Positions 24,871-33,179 are shown, counted from the first letter of the stretch. The stretch: DNA of 37,845 nt from CAZYMF01 sp964648215 (GCA_964648215.1 CAZYMF010000025.1:1-37845), one strand, 5' to 3'. Notes: a model not told the origin generated them from the letters alone. Translations and numbers: made by a program.

Positions 24871-25629
24871 ATGCTTCGCTTGCGCCAGGTAGCCCTCGTC
24901 GCGCGCGACCTCGATCCGGTGGTGGCCGATCTCTGCGCCGTGCTCGGGGTCGAGGTCGGCTTCAACGATCCCGGCGTGCAGGAGTTCGGCCTGCGCAACG
25001 CGGTGATGCCGGTCGGCGAGACCTTCCTCGAGGTCGTCTCGCCCGCGGTCCCCGATACGACCGCCGGGCGCTTGCTCGAACGCCGCGGCGGCGACGGCGG
25101 CTACATGGTGATCTTCCAGACCGATGCTCTCGACGCCGCCCGCACGCGGTTCGACCGGCTCGGGGTTCGCGTGGTGTGGAGCATCGACCTGCCGGATGCG
25201 CGCACCGTCCATCTGCATCCACGCGACGTCGGTGCGGCCATCGTCTCGTTCGACCAGATGGAGTCGTGGGCGTCTTGGCGCTGGGCCGGACCGCGCTGGC
25301 GCGAGTGCATGCACGAGGAGATCACGTCGGCGATTGCGGGGGTCGAGCTGCAGGCGGCGGATCCGGTGCCGCTGGCGCGACGGTGGGGCGAGGTGCTCGA
25401 CCGGAGCCCGAGCCGCAATGCCGCCGGGGAGCTGGTGATCGCTCTCGATCAAGGCGTGATTCGTTTCGTCGAGGCGAGCGACGGCCGCGGTGACGGCGTC
25501 GGCGGCCTCGACGTGGCGGTCAACGATCGCGCGCGGCTGTTGGCCGCCGCGCGCGATCGCAATCTGCCGGCGAGCGACGATCAGGTCGTGATCGCCGGTA
25601 CACGAATCCGTCTGCTCGCTACTTCGTGA
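24871..25629 (+). CDS. VOC-superfamily (glyoxalase-like) protein
   Basis: 252 aa from the ATG at 24871, which lies at the end of the hairpin element; reading further upstream would translate the repeat itself. The N-terminal half is a VOC module: LRQVALVARDLDPVVADLCAVLG, GLRNAVMPVGETFLEVVSP, GGDGGYMVIFQTDALDAAR, then HLHPRDVGAAIVSFDQ. The C-terminal half (about 150-252) looks like a second, diverged VOC repeat. Family reactions include dioxygenation, isomerisation and epimerisation using a divalent metal. Ligand residues cannot be set with confidence. The 3' end overlaps the convergent sodC by 11 bp. Function unknown. Confidence 0.75.
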   Translation: MLRLRQVALVARDLDPVVADLCAVLGVEVGFNDPGVQEFGLRNAVMPVGETFLEVVSPAVPDTTAGRLLERRGGDGGYMVIFQTDALDAARTRFDRLGVRVVWSIDLPDARTVHLHPRDVGAAIVSFDQMESWASWRWAGPRWRECMHEEITSAIAGVELQAADPVPLARRWGEVLDRSPSRNAAGELVIALDQGVIRFVEASDGRGDGVGGLDVAVNDRARLLAAARDRNLPASDDQVVIAGTRIRLLATS

Positions 25630-26137
25630 TCACGCCGCAGGCGATGCGGTTGCCGGCGTTGCCCGCCGGATCGCTCTTGTAGTCGTCGGCGCCGGCGTGG
25701 ACGACGAGCGAGGTGCCGCCCTTGTGGAAGAGGCTGTTCTTGCCCTTTCCCAAGGTGACGCCCGTAGCCAGGATGTCGGCCTTCAACTTGCCGCCCTCCG
25801 GTACGGTGATGTTGGGCGTGTCTCCGGCGTGCATTCCCTTCGGGTTCTCGATGCCGTGCTGCTTGCCCGTTGGGTTGAAGTGTCCGCCGGCCGACTTGAA
25901 CGGCGGCTCGCACTGGCCGGTCTGGTGGATGTGGAATGCATGGACCCCCGGCGGCAGATTGGTGACGTCGAGGTGGATGAGAACGCCGTGCGGCGTCTGC
26001 TCCAGCGTTGCCATGCCCACCGACTGGCCTTGGGCATTTTTCAGGTCGGCATGGGCGGTCTCCGCCGCCCACGCGGTGCTCGCGCCCGTCAGGGCGAGTG
26101 TCAGAGCTGCAGCGGTCAACCACGTCGCGTGCTTCAT
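25619..26137 (-). CDS. sodC: Periplasmic Cu/Zn superoxide dismutase
   Basis: 172 aa from the ATG at 26137, preceded by AGGGAGGAT; upstream in-frame sequence is Pro/Arg-rich and non-conserved. A signal peptide is cleaved near residue 25 (STAWA/AE). Metal ligands are complete: Cu His69, His71 (HAFHIH), His86 (GGHFNP, bridging) and His147 (VVHAG); Zn His94, His103 and Asp106 (HAGD). Cys76 (GQCEPPF) and Cys167 (IACGV) give the structural disulfide, and Arg165 (NRIAC) is the electrostatic-guidance position. It converts superoxide to oxygen and peroxide in the periplasm, implying exposure to oxygen. It is convergent with the VOC gene and divergent from the CoA ligase. Confidence 0.95.
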   Translation of the reverse strand: MKHATWLTAAALTLALTGASTAWAAETAHADLKNAQGQSVGMATLEQTPHGVLIHLDVTNLPPGVHAFHIHQTGQCEPPFKSAGGHFNPTGKQHGIENPKGMHAGDTPNITVPEGGKLKADILATGVTLGKGKNSLFHKGGTSLVVHAGADDYKSDPAGNAGNRIACGVITK

Positions 26138-26352
26138 ACGATCCTCCCTGTTGGCGAAAACGGAATGGCCTTCACCACTCAACGCCAATTCCGGGCCTGC
26201 CGCAAGAGGCGGGGGAGCGACGACGCCGCGGGAGGTCGTCGGCGGCGGAGGTCGCGAACCGGCGCCCGGCGTGGCGCCGCCAGGACGCCCTTGCGGCGGT
26301 TCACCGGGCGCTGTAATCACAACGACATCGTTTCGAGCGAAGGAGCTTCTCC

Positions 26353-27894
26353 ATGTATCCGGCCGTCCATGCCCAGTCCACACCCGACAAGCCCGCCTGC
26401 ATCATGGCCGGCAGCGGCGAGGTGGTGACCTATCGCCAGCTCGACGACGGCTCCAACCGATGCGCCCAGTTGTTCCGCTCTCTCGGCCTGCGGCCGGGAG
26501 ACGGCATCGCGCTCTGCGTCGAGAATCACCCCCGTTTCTTCGAGATCGCTTGGGCGGCGCAGCGCTCGGGGTTGTACTACACGGCGATCAGCTCGCGTCT
26601 CACCGCGGCCGAGGTCGAGTACATCGTGCGGGACTGCGGCGCCAAGGTCTTTCTCACCTCCCGCTACAAGGAGGAGCTGGCGCGCGAGCTGCGCGAGCGC
26701 CTCGGCGGCGTCCAGGCCAAGCTCGCCCTCGACGCCACGCTGCCGGGGTACGAGTCGTACGAGAAGGCGGTGGCGGCCCAGCCGGCGACGCCGGTCGCCG
26801 ACGAGGTCGAGGGCCAGGACATGCTGTACTCGTCCGGCACCACCGGGCGTCCGAAGGGAGTCAAGTTTCCGCTCACCGGCCAGCCCGCCGGCACGCCTCC
26901 GGCCCTGCTGCAGCTGGTGAATCTTCTCTACGGCGCCAACGCCGACAGCGTCTACCTGTCTCCGGCGCCGCTGTACCATGCCGCTCCGATGCGCTTCTGC
27001 ATGGCGATCCATCGGCTCGGCGGCACGACGGTGGTGATGGAGAAGTTCGAGCCGCTGCACTACCTAGAGCTGATCGAACGCTACCGGGCGACGCACACCC
27101 AGCTGGTGCCGACGATGTTCGTGCGTATGCTCAAGCTGCCGCAGGAAGAGCGGAAGCGATTCGATCTCTCCAGCCTGCGCGCGGCCATCCATGCCGCGGC
27201 GCCGTGCCCGATCCCGGTCAAGCAGCAGATGATCGAGTGGTGGGGGCCGGTGCTGCACGAGTACTACGCCGGCACCGAGGGCAACGGCTTCACCGCCATC
27301 AACTCGGAGGAATGGCTGGCACACAAGGGTTCGGTGGGGCGGCCGTTGCTCGGCGAGGCCCACATCGTCGACGAGGACGGCGGCGAGCTGCCCACGGGCG
27401 AGATCGGGACCGTCTACTTCGCCGGCGGCGCCAGCTTCGAGTACCACAACGATCCCGCCAAGACGGCGAGCTCGCGCAACGAGAAGGGCTGGTCCACGCT
27501 CGGCGACATCGGCTACCTGGACGGCGACGGCTACCTCTACCTCACCGACCGCAAGGCCAACATGATCATCTCCGGCGGCGTGAACATCTATCCGCAGGAG
27601 GCGGAGAACCTGCTGATCACGCACCCGAAGGTGGCGGACGTGGCGGTGTTCGGCGTGCCCAATCCCGATCTCGGCGAGGAGGTCAAAGCGGTGGTGCAGC
27701 CGATCGACATGGCCGAGGCCGGACCGGCGCTGGCCACGGAGCTCATGGAGTTCTGCCAGCGCCAGCTGGCGAAGTTCAAGTGTCCGCGCTCGATCGACTT
27801 CGACGCCGAGCTTCCCCGGCACCCGACCGGCAAGCTGTACAAGCGGTTGCTCAAGGACCGTTACTGGCAGGGGCACGGCACGCGGATCGTGTAG
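26353..27894 (+). CDS. AMP-forming acyl-CoA synthetase (FadD-type)
   Basis: 513 aa; AAGGAG lies 9 nt before the ATG. An ANL-superfamily adenylation enzyme: P-loop YSSGTTGRPKG (159-169), YYAGTEGNGFT (A5 region), GWSTLGDIGYLDGDGYLYLTDR (A7/A8), and the C-terminal HPTGKLYKR with the catalytic Lys near 494. It activates a carboxylic acid to acyl-AMP and then acyl-CoA. The N-terminus (MYPAVHAQSTPDKPAC) resembles FadD3/FadD4-like synthetases that often act on steroid- or terpenoid-derived or medium-chain acids; the substrate is not determined. A weak promoter candidate TTGCGG-17-TAATCA is at 26291-26319. It ends 43 bp before the small membrane protein. Confidence 0.9.
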   Translation: MYPAVHAQSTPDKPACIMAGSGEVVTYRQLDDGSNRCAQLFRSLGLRPGDGIALCVENHPRFFEIAWAAQRSGLYYTAISSRLTAAEVEYIVRDCGAKVFLTSRYKEELARELRERLGGVQAKLALDATLPGYESYEKAVAAQPATPVADEVEGQDMLYSSGTTGRPKGVKFPLTGQPAGTPPALLQLVNLLYGANADSVYLSPAPLYHAAPMRFCMAIHRLGGTTVVMEKFEPLHYLELIERYRATHTQLVPTMFVRMLKLPQEERKRFDLSSLRAAIHAAAPCPIPVKQQMIEWWGPVLHEYYAGTEGNGFTAINSEEWLAHKGSVGRPLLGEAHIVDEDGGELPTGEIGTVYFAGGASFEYHNDPAKTASSRNEKGWSTLGDIGYLDGDGYLYLTDRKANMIISGGVNIYPQEAENLLITHPKVADVAVFGVPNPDLGEEVKAVVQPIDMAEAGPALATELMEFCQRQLAKFKCPRSIDFDAELPRHPTGKLYKRLLKDRYWQGHGTRIV

Positions 27895-27937
27895 GGCCGG
27901 GTGCCGTGTGGAAGAGACTCGTGGTGAGGGCTAGACT

Positions 27938-28156
27938 ATGCACATGGATGCAGGTTGGTTGCTGTGGTCGGGGCTGTTCTCGATCATCGGCTTGGCGGTA
28001 TTCACGTACGGCCGCAAGCAGCGGGTGATCGCGCCGACGCTGATCGGAGTGGCGCTGATGGTCTATCCGTACTTCGTCTCCAACCTCTACGCCATGGTGG
28101 GAGTCGGCGTGCTCTTGATCGGCGGCCTGCTCGTCGGCTCGCGTCTCGACCTGTGA
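27938..28156 (+). CDS. Small conserved-type two- or three-helix membrane protein
   Basis: 72 aa; the start is the ATG at 27938 or the in-frame ATG at 27944. Hydrophobic segments are WLLWSGLFSIIGLAVFTYG, VIAPTLIGVALMVYPYFV and AMVGVGVLLIGGLLVG, separated by a KQR loop. The pattern (FTYGRKQR, then LMVYPYFVSN) recalls a small uncharacterised proteobacterial membrane protein family; I know no function. It is followed after 10 bp by the tag gene, so co-transcription is likely. Confidence 0.7.
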   Translation: MHMDAGWLLWSGLFSIIGLAVFTYGRKQRVIAPTLIGVALMVYPYFVSNLYAMVGVGVLLIGGLLVGSRLDL

Positions 28157-28166
28157 CTTCTCGCCG

Positions 28167-28370
28167 ATGAAGCGGCGCTGCGGTTGGGTCACCGACGATC
28201 CGCTCTACCTTCGCTACCACGACGAGGAATGGGGTGTGCCGGTGCACGACGACCGGCGGTTGTTCGAATTCCTCATCCTCGAAGGGGCGCAGGCGGGGCT
28301 CAGCTGGCTCACCATTCTCAGGAAGCGCGACAACTATCGCCGCGCGTTTGCCCGGTTCGCGCCCGAGAAG
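28167..28370 (+). CDS. tag: DNA-3-methyladenine glycosylase I, truncated by assembly gap
   Basis: The first 68 codons are visible before the N run. MKRRCGWVTDDPLYLRYHDEEWG carries the N-terminal Cys5 and His18, zinc ligands in the Tag family, followed by VPVHDDRRLFEFLILEGAQAGLSWLTILRKRDNYR, diagnostic for Tag. The enzyme removes alkylated adenine from DNA in base-excision repair. The expected length is about 190 aa, so most of the gene is in or beyond the gap. The 60 bp after the gap are open in more than one frame but do not match a Tag C-terminus I recognise. Confidence 0.9.
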
Positions 28371-28470
28371 NNNNNNNNNNNNNNNNNNNNNNNNNNNNNN
28401 NNNNNNNNNNNNNNNNNNNNNNNNNNNNNNNNNNNNNNNNNNNNNNNNNNNNNNNNNNNNNNNNNNNNNN
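28371..28470. other. Assembly gap (100 N)
   Basis: Exactly 100 undetermined bases, the conventional placeholder for a gap of unknown size. The tag gene enters it and is not resolved on the other side. Sequence order across the gap is an assembly inference. Confidence 0.98.
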
Positions 28471-28549
28471 CGAGTCGATCGGGCCGCGGACGGCGATGGC
28501 AATGGCGAGTGGCTCGACAGCGGCGCTTGATCTGTGTACGGACTGCGGC

Positions 28550-28819
28550 ATGAACGCGAGAGTGCTGGCGGTCCTGGCGTGCCTGTTGCTCGGCGGCTGC
28601 GCTGCGCAACGGGCGCCGTCGGCGCCAGCGGCGTTCGACCACGCCGCTTGCGACCAGACCTGCATCGAGATGTGGCAAGCCTGCAACGCGAGCTGTCTCC
28701 GGGTGAACGACCCCACGGGCCGCATCGCCGGCTCCGGCGAGGGTTGCGAGCGCATCTGCCGGGGCAAGCGGCAGACCTGTGAGATCGCCTGCATTCAGGA
28801 GCGCGAACCGACGCCGTGA
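28550..28819 (+). CDS. Cys-rich lipoprotein with twin CX3C-X6-CX3C motifs
   Basis: 89 aa from the ATG at 28550. The hydrophobic leader ends in lipobox LGGC, giving lipidated Cys17. The mature part has exactly eight cysteines in two identical patterns: Cys34/38/45/49 and Cys66/70/77/81, each CX3CX6CX3C. An Asp/Gly linker (NDPTGRIAGSGEG) joins them. The regular i, i+4, i+11, i+15 spacing would put the cysteines along one face of each of two helices, suggesting a disulfide-stapled helical hairpin or a metal site. I recognise no named family. The upstream boundary is uncertain because of the gap; no strong Shine-Dalgarno is visible. Confidence 0.7.
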   Translation: MNARVLAVLACLLLGGCAAQRAPSAPAAFDHAACDQTCIEMWQACNASCLRVNDPTGRIAGSGEGCERICRGKRQTCEIACIQEREPTP

Positions 28820-28918
28820 AAAGGGCGAGTCGTCCACGTTTCGTTTTGCCCTTGCCCCTCGGCGCGCAGTTTCCACGTCGTTTGAAAGTTGCACCGCAAC
28901 TTCGCTAGAGAAGTCCTC

Positions 28919-29578
28919 ATGGGGGCCACGCTGATCGTTCTCCTGCTGTGGATCGGCTTTGCCGGCACTCACATGTGCCTGTCGAGCCTGCGCGTGCGAC
29001 AACCTCTGGTCGCGCGATTGGGCGAGCAGGGTTTTCGCGGGCTCTACTCGCTGGTTGCCTTGGCGTTCTTCATCCCGCTGGTCCGGGTGTACTCCGCTCA
29101 CAGGCACGCCGGGCCGTGGCTGTGGAGCTGGCGCGCCTCCTCGGTTCACCTGGTGATGTACCCGGGAATGGCGCTGGCGTTCGTCTTGCTGGTGGCGAGC
29201 CTCGTCCGTCCGAGCCCGGCCAGCGTGCTGCCGGGAGCGGCGTCGGCAACCGGGGCGTTTCGCCTCACGCGCCATCCGTTGCTGATGGCCATCGCCCTTT
29301 TCGGCCTGCTGCACCTGCTGCCCAACGGCAGCACGGGCGACATCGTCTTCTTCGGCGGCTTCGTGGTTTTCTCCCTGGTCGGCGCGCGGCACCAGGACCG
29401 GCGCAAGCTGGCCACCGTTCCGGAGTTTCGCGCGTTCTACGAGGCCACGCCGTTCCTGCCGTTCACCGGCCGCCATACGCTGGCCGGCGTGCGCGAGCTC
29501 TCGCCCGTGGTTTTGGTCGTTGCCCTCGTCGCCACCGTCGTCGTCCGTTACTTTCACTCTTCGTGGTTCGGTGGCTGA
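28919..29578 (+). CDS. NnrU-like integral membrane protein
   Basis: 219 aa from the ATG at 28919; an in-frame TTG at 28889 would put a hairpin (AAGTTGC / GCAACTT, 28886-28902) in the coding part, so I prefer the ATG. About six helices are visible: ATLIVLLLWIGFAGTH, LYSLVALAFFIPLV, VMYPGMALAFVLLVASL, LLMAIALFGLLHLL, IVFFGGFVVFSLVGA and SPVVLVVALVATVVV. Signature blocks FRLTRHPLLMAIALFGLLHLL and SLVGARHQDRRK match NnrU, a membrane protein first linked to nitrite/NO metabolism and distantly related to ICMT-type methyltransferases. No denitrification genes are present here, so that role is not supported by context. It overlaps the MFS gene by 8 bp. Confidence 0.8.
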   Translation: MGATLIVLLLWIGFAGTHMCLSSLRVRQPLVARLGEQGFRGLYSLVALAFFIPLVRVYSAHRHAGPWLWSWRASSVHLVMYPGMALAFVLLVASLVRPSPASVLPGAASATGAFRLTRHPLLMAIALFGLLHLLPNGSTGDIVFFGGFVVFSLVGARHQDRRKLATVPEFRAFYEATPFLPFTGRHTLAGVRELSPVVLVVALVATVVVRYFHSSWFGG

Positions 29579-30815
29579 GGCGACAACCCCGAGGCTGAAC
29601 CGGGCGGCCCGGCCCGGGCGGGACCACTACGTCATCCTCGGCCTCAGCTGGGCGGGCTGGCTCTTCGATTTCTACGACCTGATCCTCTACTCCTTCCTGC
29701 TCGTTCCCATCGCCAAGGAGCTGCACCTCAGCCGCGAGGAGTCGTCGCTGCTGCTCGGCGTATCGCTCGGCCTGACCGCTCTCGGCGGCGTGGCGTTCGG
29801 CCGTATCGCCGATCACGTCGGGCGCAAGGCGGTGCTGCAGTGGACGATCGTCACCTACTCGATCGGTGTTTTTCTCTCCGGCCTGTCCACGGGCCTGTGG
29901 ACCCTGCTCGTCGCCCGGGCGATCACGGCTGTCGGCGTCGGCGGCGAATGGGCGACCGGCCAGACGCTGGTGAGCGAGACGTTCCCCGCCAAGGACAGAG
30001 GTCACTACGGCGCGCTGATGCAGACCGGCGCGCCTCTCGGCGTCGGGTTGGCGGCGATCATGGGCAGCTTCTTCGCTCCCGCGTTCGGCTGGCGCATGAC
30101 CTTCCTCGTCTCGGCGCTACCGGCGTTGCTGGTGACCCTGATCCGCAAGTACATGCCGGAGTCGGACGTGTGGCAGGCGCGGCAGCGGAGCGAGCGGGTG
30201 GAGGCGGTCGGCTTCCGGCGTCTGCTCGAGCCCGAGTGGCGCGGTCTCACGCTTCGCTGCCTGCTGCTGGCGACGCTGAACATGTCGGCGTACTGGTTCA
30301 CTTACTCGTGGCTGCCGGCGTATCTGACCACCGAGCGCCAGCTCGGCATTGTCGGCTCCGGCCTGTGGATTCTGGTGATCGTCGCCGGCGAGTTGGTAGG
30401 CTACGGCAGCTTCGGCTGGCTCGCCGATCGCCTGGGCCGGCGGCCGGTGTTCACCGCCTTCACGGTGGTGATGGCCATCGGCTTGTTGATGATCACCTTG
30501 TTCTGGCGGCTGATCGAGAACCAGCCGGCGTTGATTCTTGTCTGCATGGCCGTCGTCGGCATTGGCACCGGGTCGTGGTCGACCTTTGGTCCGTTCTTCG
30601 CCGAGCTGTTCCCCACCGCCGTACGCAACACCGCCGTCGGGACGATCTTCAACCTCGCCCGCGGCGTGCAGTTCTTCACCCCGCTGATCATCACCGCGGT
30701 GGCCCAGCGCGCCGATCTGTCGGCGGGCATCTCGCTGGCCGCCGCCTTCTCCGTCGCCGCCGGGCTGGTCGTCTGGACGTTACCCGAAACGCGCGGCCAG
30801 GAGCTGAGCGACTGA
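29571..30815 (+). CDS. MFS transporter (aromatic acid/sugar symporter-like)
   Basis: 414 aa from the GTG at 29571, overlapping the NnrU-like stop by 8 bp. Twelve membrane helices are apparent. The TM1 motif WAGWLFDFYDLILYSFLL, with an acidic pair, is typical of AAHS/metabolite:H+ symporters. The loop 2-3 motif GRIADHVGRKAV and its copy GWLADRLGRRPV between TM8 and TM9 are the MFS signatures. GVGGEWATGQTLVSE matches TM4-5 of organic-acid porters. Likely imports an organic acid with protons; substrate unknown. Translational coupling to the NnrU-like gene is likely. A hairpin terminator follows. Confidence 0.9.
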   Translation: MAEATTPRLNRAARPGRDHYVILGLSWAGWLFDFYDLILYSFLLVPIAKELHLSREESSLLLGVSLGLTALGGVAFGRIADHVGRKAVLQWTIVTYSIGVFLSGLSTGLWTLLVARAITAVGVGGEWATGQTLVSETFPAKDRGHYGALMQTGAPLGVGLAAIMGSFFAPAFGWRMTFLVSALPALLVTLIRKYMPESDVWQARQRSERVEAVGFRRLLEPEWRGLTLRCLLLATLNMSAYWFTYSWLPAYLTTERQLGIVGSGLWILVIVAGELVGYGSFGWLADRLGRRPVFTAFTVVMAIGLLMITLFWRLIENQPALILVCMAVVGIGTGSWSTFGPFFAELFPTAVRNTAVGTIFNLARGVQFFTPLIITAVAQRADLSAGISLAAAFSVAAGLVVWTLPETRGQELSD

Positions 30816-30843
30816 CGCCGCCGCCTCGTCCTGCCTCGACAAG

Positions 30844-30864
30844 GCCGCCTGCGGGCGGCATTTT
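30844..30864 (+). terminator. Intrinsic-terminator-like hairpin after MFS gene
   Basis: GCCGCC (30844-30849), loop TGCG, GGCGGC (30854-30859), then ATTTT. The stem is short (6 bp, all G-C) but followed by a T tract. It separates the MFS transporter from the histidine kinase. Confidence 0.55.
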
Positions 30865-30912
30865 GGACGGGACGCGGCTGGAGAAGAGCAGAGGATCGAA
30901 GGCCAATCCCGA

Positions 30913-32157
30913 ATGGCGAGCGCACGGCAAGTGGTCCCCCCCGAGCCCAACGTTCGAGCCATCTACCTCACCAAGGCGGCCGGGCTCGCGGTGATCCTCC
31001 TCGGCCTCTGGCCCCTGAAGTGGTTGGTGTCCCCGGGCATTCTCGCCGCGCCGCTCTCGGCCGTGACCGCGCTGGTTCTCCTGCCCACCATCGCCGTCGT
31101 TCTGTGGTCGGGCGAGGTGCCGCGGCGGCTGCTGGCCGTCAGTCTGGCGGCCGACGTCGCCGGCATCACCGCCGCCATTCACTACGGCGGCGTCGATCAG
31201 GCCAGTGGCCCGCTGCTCTACGCTGCCGTGATCGGCCTGGCCGGCCTGCTGCTCGCCGAGCGGGTGGCGTTCATCACCGCCGCCGGCGGTGCGTTCGCCT
31301 ATGCCACCCTGGTGTGGGTCGAGCATGCGGAGATCTGGCCGCGCGTGGATGCCCACTCGCGGCCTCCGGGGCATCAGGCCGCGGCGGTGATCCTGATCAC
31401 GGTAGCTCTGTTCGTCGTTGCCTGGCTCGTCCGCTGCGGCGTCCGTCAGATTCGCGAGGCCTATCGACGCGCCGAAGCGATCCGGGTCGAAGGGATGAGC
31501 GTGCTCTCCCACGACCTGAAGAATCCACTCTCGATCATCCACGGCTACTCGCAGATGATCGAGGATGCGGAGGACGCGAGCGAGCGTTGCGAGTACGTGC
31601 AGCGCATCCAACACTCGGTGCAGCAGGCACTCGATCTGATTCACAACGTGCTGGACGCCTCGACCATGGAGGCGGGACCGATCCGGCTGAGCCGTGTGGC
31701 CGTTCGCCTCAACGATCTGGTGGTGCAGGTGCTCGAGCGCTATCAGCCCGCGGCGAGCTCGAAGGGCGTTCACACCTCGACGGCTCTGGCGCCGAGCCTG
31801 CCGGTCATCGCAGCCGATACGCAGCTGCTCGAGCGCGCCGTCGGCAACCTGATTGCGAACGCCATCAAGTACACCGACAAGGACGGCAACGTGCAGATCT
31901 CGACCGCGAGCGCCGAGGCCACGGTGAGGTTGAGCGTGCGTGATACCGGGCGGGGAATCTCCGCGGCGGAGCAGGCGCAGCTCTTCCGCAAGTACGGCCG
32001 CACCACCTCCGGGCGGGCGGCCGACGGCAGCGGGCTCGGCCTCTACATCGTCCGGCGCGTCGTCGAGGCGCACGGCGGCTCGGTGCGGGTTGCCAGCGAG
32101 CCCGGCCGGGGCAGCACCTTCACCGTCGAGCTACCCTGCCAGGCGCGGGAGAGCTGA
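30913..32157 (+). CDS. Orphan membrane sensor histidine kinase
   Basis: 414 aa. The N-terminal ~175 residues contain about five to six membrane helices (LAVILLGLWPLKWL, LSAVTALVLLPTIAVVLW, LLAVSLAADVAGIT, LLYAAVIGLAGLLLA, FITAAGGAFAYATLVW, AVILITVALFVVAWLV), so sensing is probably in or at the membrane. There is no large periplasmic domain. HisKA has the H-box LSHDLKNPL with His200. HATPase_c has the N-box NLIANAIKYT (about 312-321), G1 DTGRGIS, F-box LFRKYGR and G2 GSGLGLYI. No response regulator is adjacent, so the partner is unknown. The start ATG lacks a strong Shine-Dalgarno. A strong hairpin follows the stop. Confidence 0.9.
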   Translation: MASARQVVPPEPNVRAIYLTKAAGLAVILLGLWPLKWLVSPGILAAPLSAVTALVLLPTIAVVLWSGEVPRRLLAVSLAADVAGITAAIHYGGVDQASGPLLYAAVIGLAGLLLAERVAFITAAGGAFAYATLVWVEHAEIWPRVDAHSRPPGHQAAAVILITVALFVVAWLVRCGVRQIREAYRRAEAIRVEGMSVLSHDLKNPLSIIHGYSQMIEDAEDASERCEYVQRIQHSVQQALDLIHNVLDASTMEAGPIRLSRVAVRLNDLVVQVLERYQPAASSKGVHTSTALAPSLPVIAADTQLLERAVGNLIANAIKYTDKDGNVQISTASAEATVRLSVRDTGRGISAAEQAQLFRKYGRTTSGRAADGSGLGLYIVRRVVEAHGGSVRVASEPGRGSTFTVELPCQARES

Positions 32158-32170
32158 TGGCGGGTGCGGG

Positions 32171-32205
32171 GTTGCCCGGGGCACGGCATACCGTGCCCCG
32201 GCAAC
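32171..32205. terminator. Bidirectional hairpin between convergent kinase and FKBP genes
   Basis: GTTGC plus CGGGGCACGG (32171-32186, one bulged C) pairs with CCGTGCCCCG plus GCAAC (32191-32205) around a 4-nt CATA loop. The stem has 15 paired positions. No T-run. Its position between two convergent genes suggests termination or 3'-end protection for both. Confidence 0.6.
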
Positions 32206-32221
32206 TCCCTGTGCACGAGAA

Positions 32222-32896
32222 CTACTTGACGATGTCGAGCAGCTCGATGTTGAAGACCAGCGTGGCTCCGGGAGGGATGCGCGGCGGGGCGCCGTGGTCG
32301 CCGTAGGCGAGGCTGGAAGGGCAGATGAGCTTGGCTTTGCCGCCGACCTTCATCATCTGCACGCCTTCGGTCCAGCAGGGAATCACGCCGTTGAGCGGAA
32401 ACGTCGCCGGCTGCCCGCGTTTGACCGAGCTGTCGAACACGGTGCCGTCGGTCAGCGAGCCCTCGTAGTTCACCTTGACCTTGTCGGTCTCCTTGGGCTG
32501 GGCGCCCTTGCCGGCCTTCTCCTCGATGTAGATCAGGCCCGACGAGGTCTTCTTGGCGCCCTTCTCCTGGGCCGCTTTGGCGAGGAACACGTCGCCCTTC
32601 TTCTTCTCCACCTCGGCCATGGCGGAGGCGCGGGACTTCTGCAGCTCCTGGATCTTCGGACCGTACGTCTGCAGGTCGACCTTCGGTGTCTTGTGCGTGG
32701 CGCCGTCGACGAGACCCTCCTCCACCAGCTCGACCTCGGCGGGGGTGAGGTTGAAGGAAGTGAGGTTCTGGCTGAGGGCCAAGCCGAGGGCGTAGAGGGT
32801 CTTCTCGTCCTCGGTTTTCGGTTCCGGACCGGCGGCGTAGGCGGCGGTGAACGCCGTCAACACCACGATCGCCGTGAACACGATTGCTTTGCGCAT
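32222..32896 (-). CDS. Periplasmic FKBP-type peptidyl-prolyl isomerase (FkpA/Mip-like)
   Basis: 224 aa; GGAAAGGAAT precedes the ATG at 32896. A signal peptide (VFTAIVVLTAFTAAYA) is followed by an FKBP_N helical dimerisation part (about 24-115: EDEKTLYALGLALSQNL, then LQKSRASAMAEVEKKKGDVFL). The FKBP domain is about 118-224: SSGLIYIEEKAGKG, KVKVNYEGSLTDGTVFDSSVKRGQ, VIPCWTEGVQMMKVGGKAKLICPSSLAYGDHG, and IPPGATLVFNIELLDI. The active-site residues typical of FkpA/Mip (Tyr, Phe-Asp, Trp, Tyr-Gly) are present. It folds envelope proteins by proline isomerisation, a role complementary to DegP and SodC in this window. Confidence 0.93.
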   Translation of the reverse strand: MRKAIVFTAIVVLTAFTAAYAAGPEPKTEDEKTLYALGLALSQNLTSFNLTPAEVELVEEGLVDGATHKTPKVDLQTYGPKIQELQKSRASAMAEVEKKKGDVFLAKAAQEKGAKKTSSGLIYIEEKAGKGAQPKETDKVKVNYEGSLTDGTVFDSSVKRGQPATFPLNGVIPCWTEGVQMMKVGGKAKLICPSSLAYGDHGAPPRIPPGATLVFNIELLDIVK

Positions 32897-33138
32897 GGGA
32901 TTCCTTTCCGTGTGGGAGACTTCGGACCTTGTCGGCCCGCGCTGCTAGTAGCCGTCTTCGATTCGGGAAGCAAGCGCGGGCCGACGCCCGCGACCGCTTC
33001 CGGGTGAGGGCTCCGGCGGCAACGACGCTCGTGCCTACGGCACCGCTCCGGGGCGTCCGCGATGGCAGGGGATGCGGCGCTGGGGGCGAGCTGGCTGATC
33101 CGTTTTCGCCTCGGGGCTTGGCGCACGATTCGGATCTG

Positions 33139-33157
33139 ACCCTTTCCCCGGGGGAAA
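33139..33157. repeat. Short palindrome in the FKBP-cupin gap
   Basis: CCTTTCCCC (33139-33147) and GGGGAAAGG (33149-33157) form a near-perfect palindrome. It lies in the 283-bp non-coding stretch 32897-33179, which also holds a GC-rich hairpin around GCGGGC-CGAC-GCCCGC (about 32976-32993). No gene or convincing promoter was seen there. Confidence 0.45.
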
Positions 33158-33179
33158 GGCGCGGGCCCCCGCCGTCGTT

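Noticed and set aside
26138..26383. N-terminal extension of SodC
   Set aside because: Pro/Arg-rich and precedes a clean Shine-Dalgarno plus signal peptide; non-coding leader more likely.
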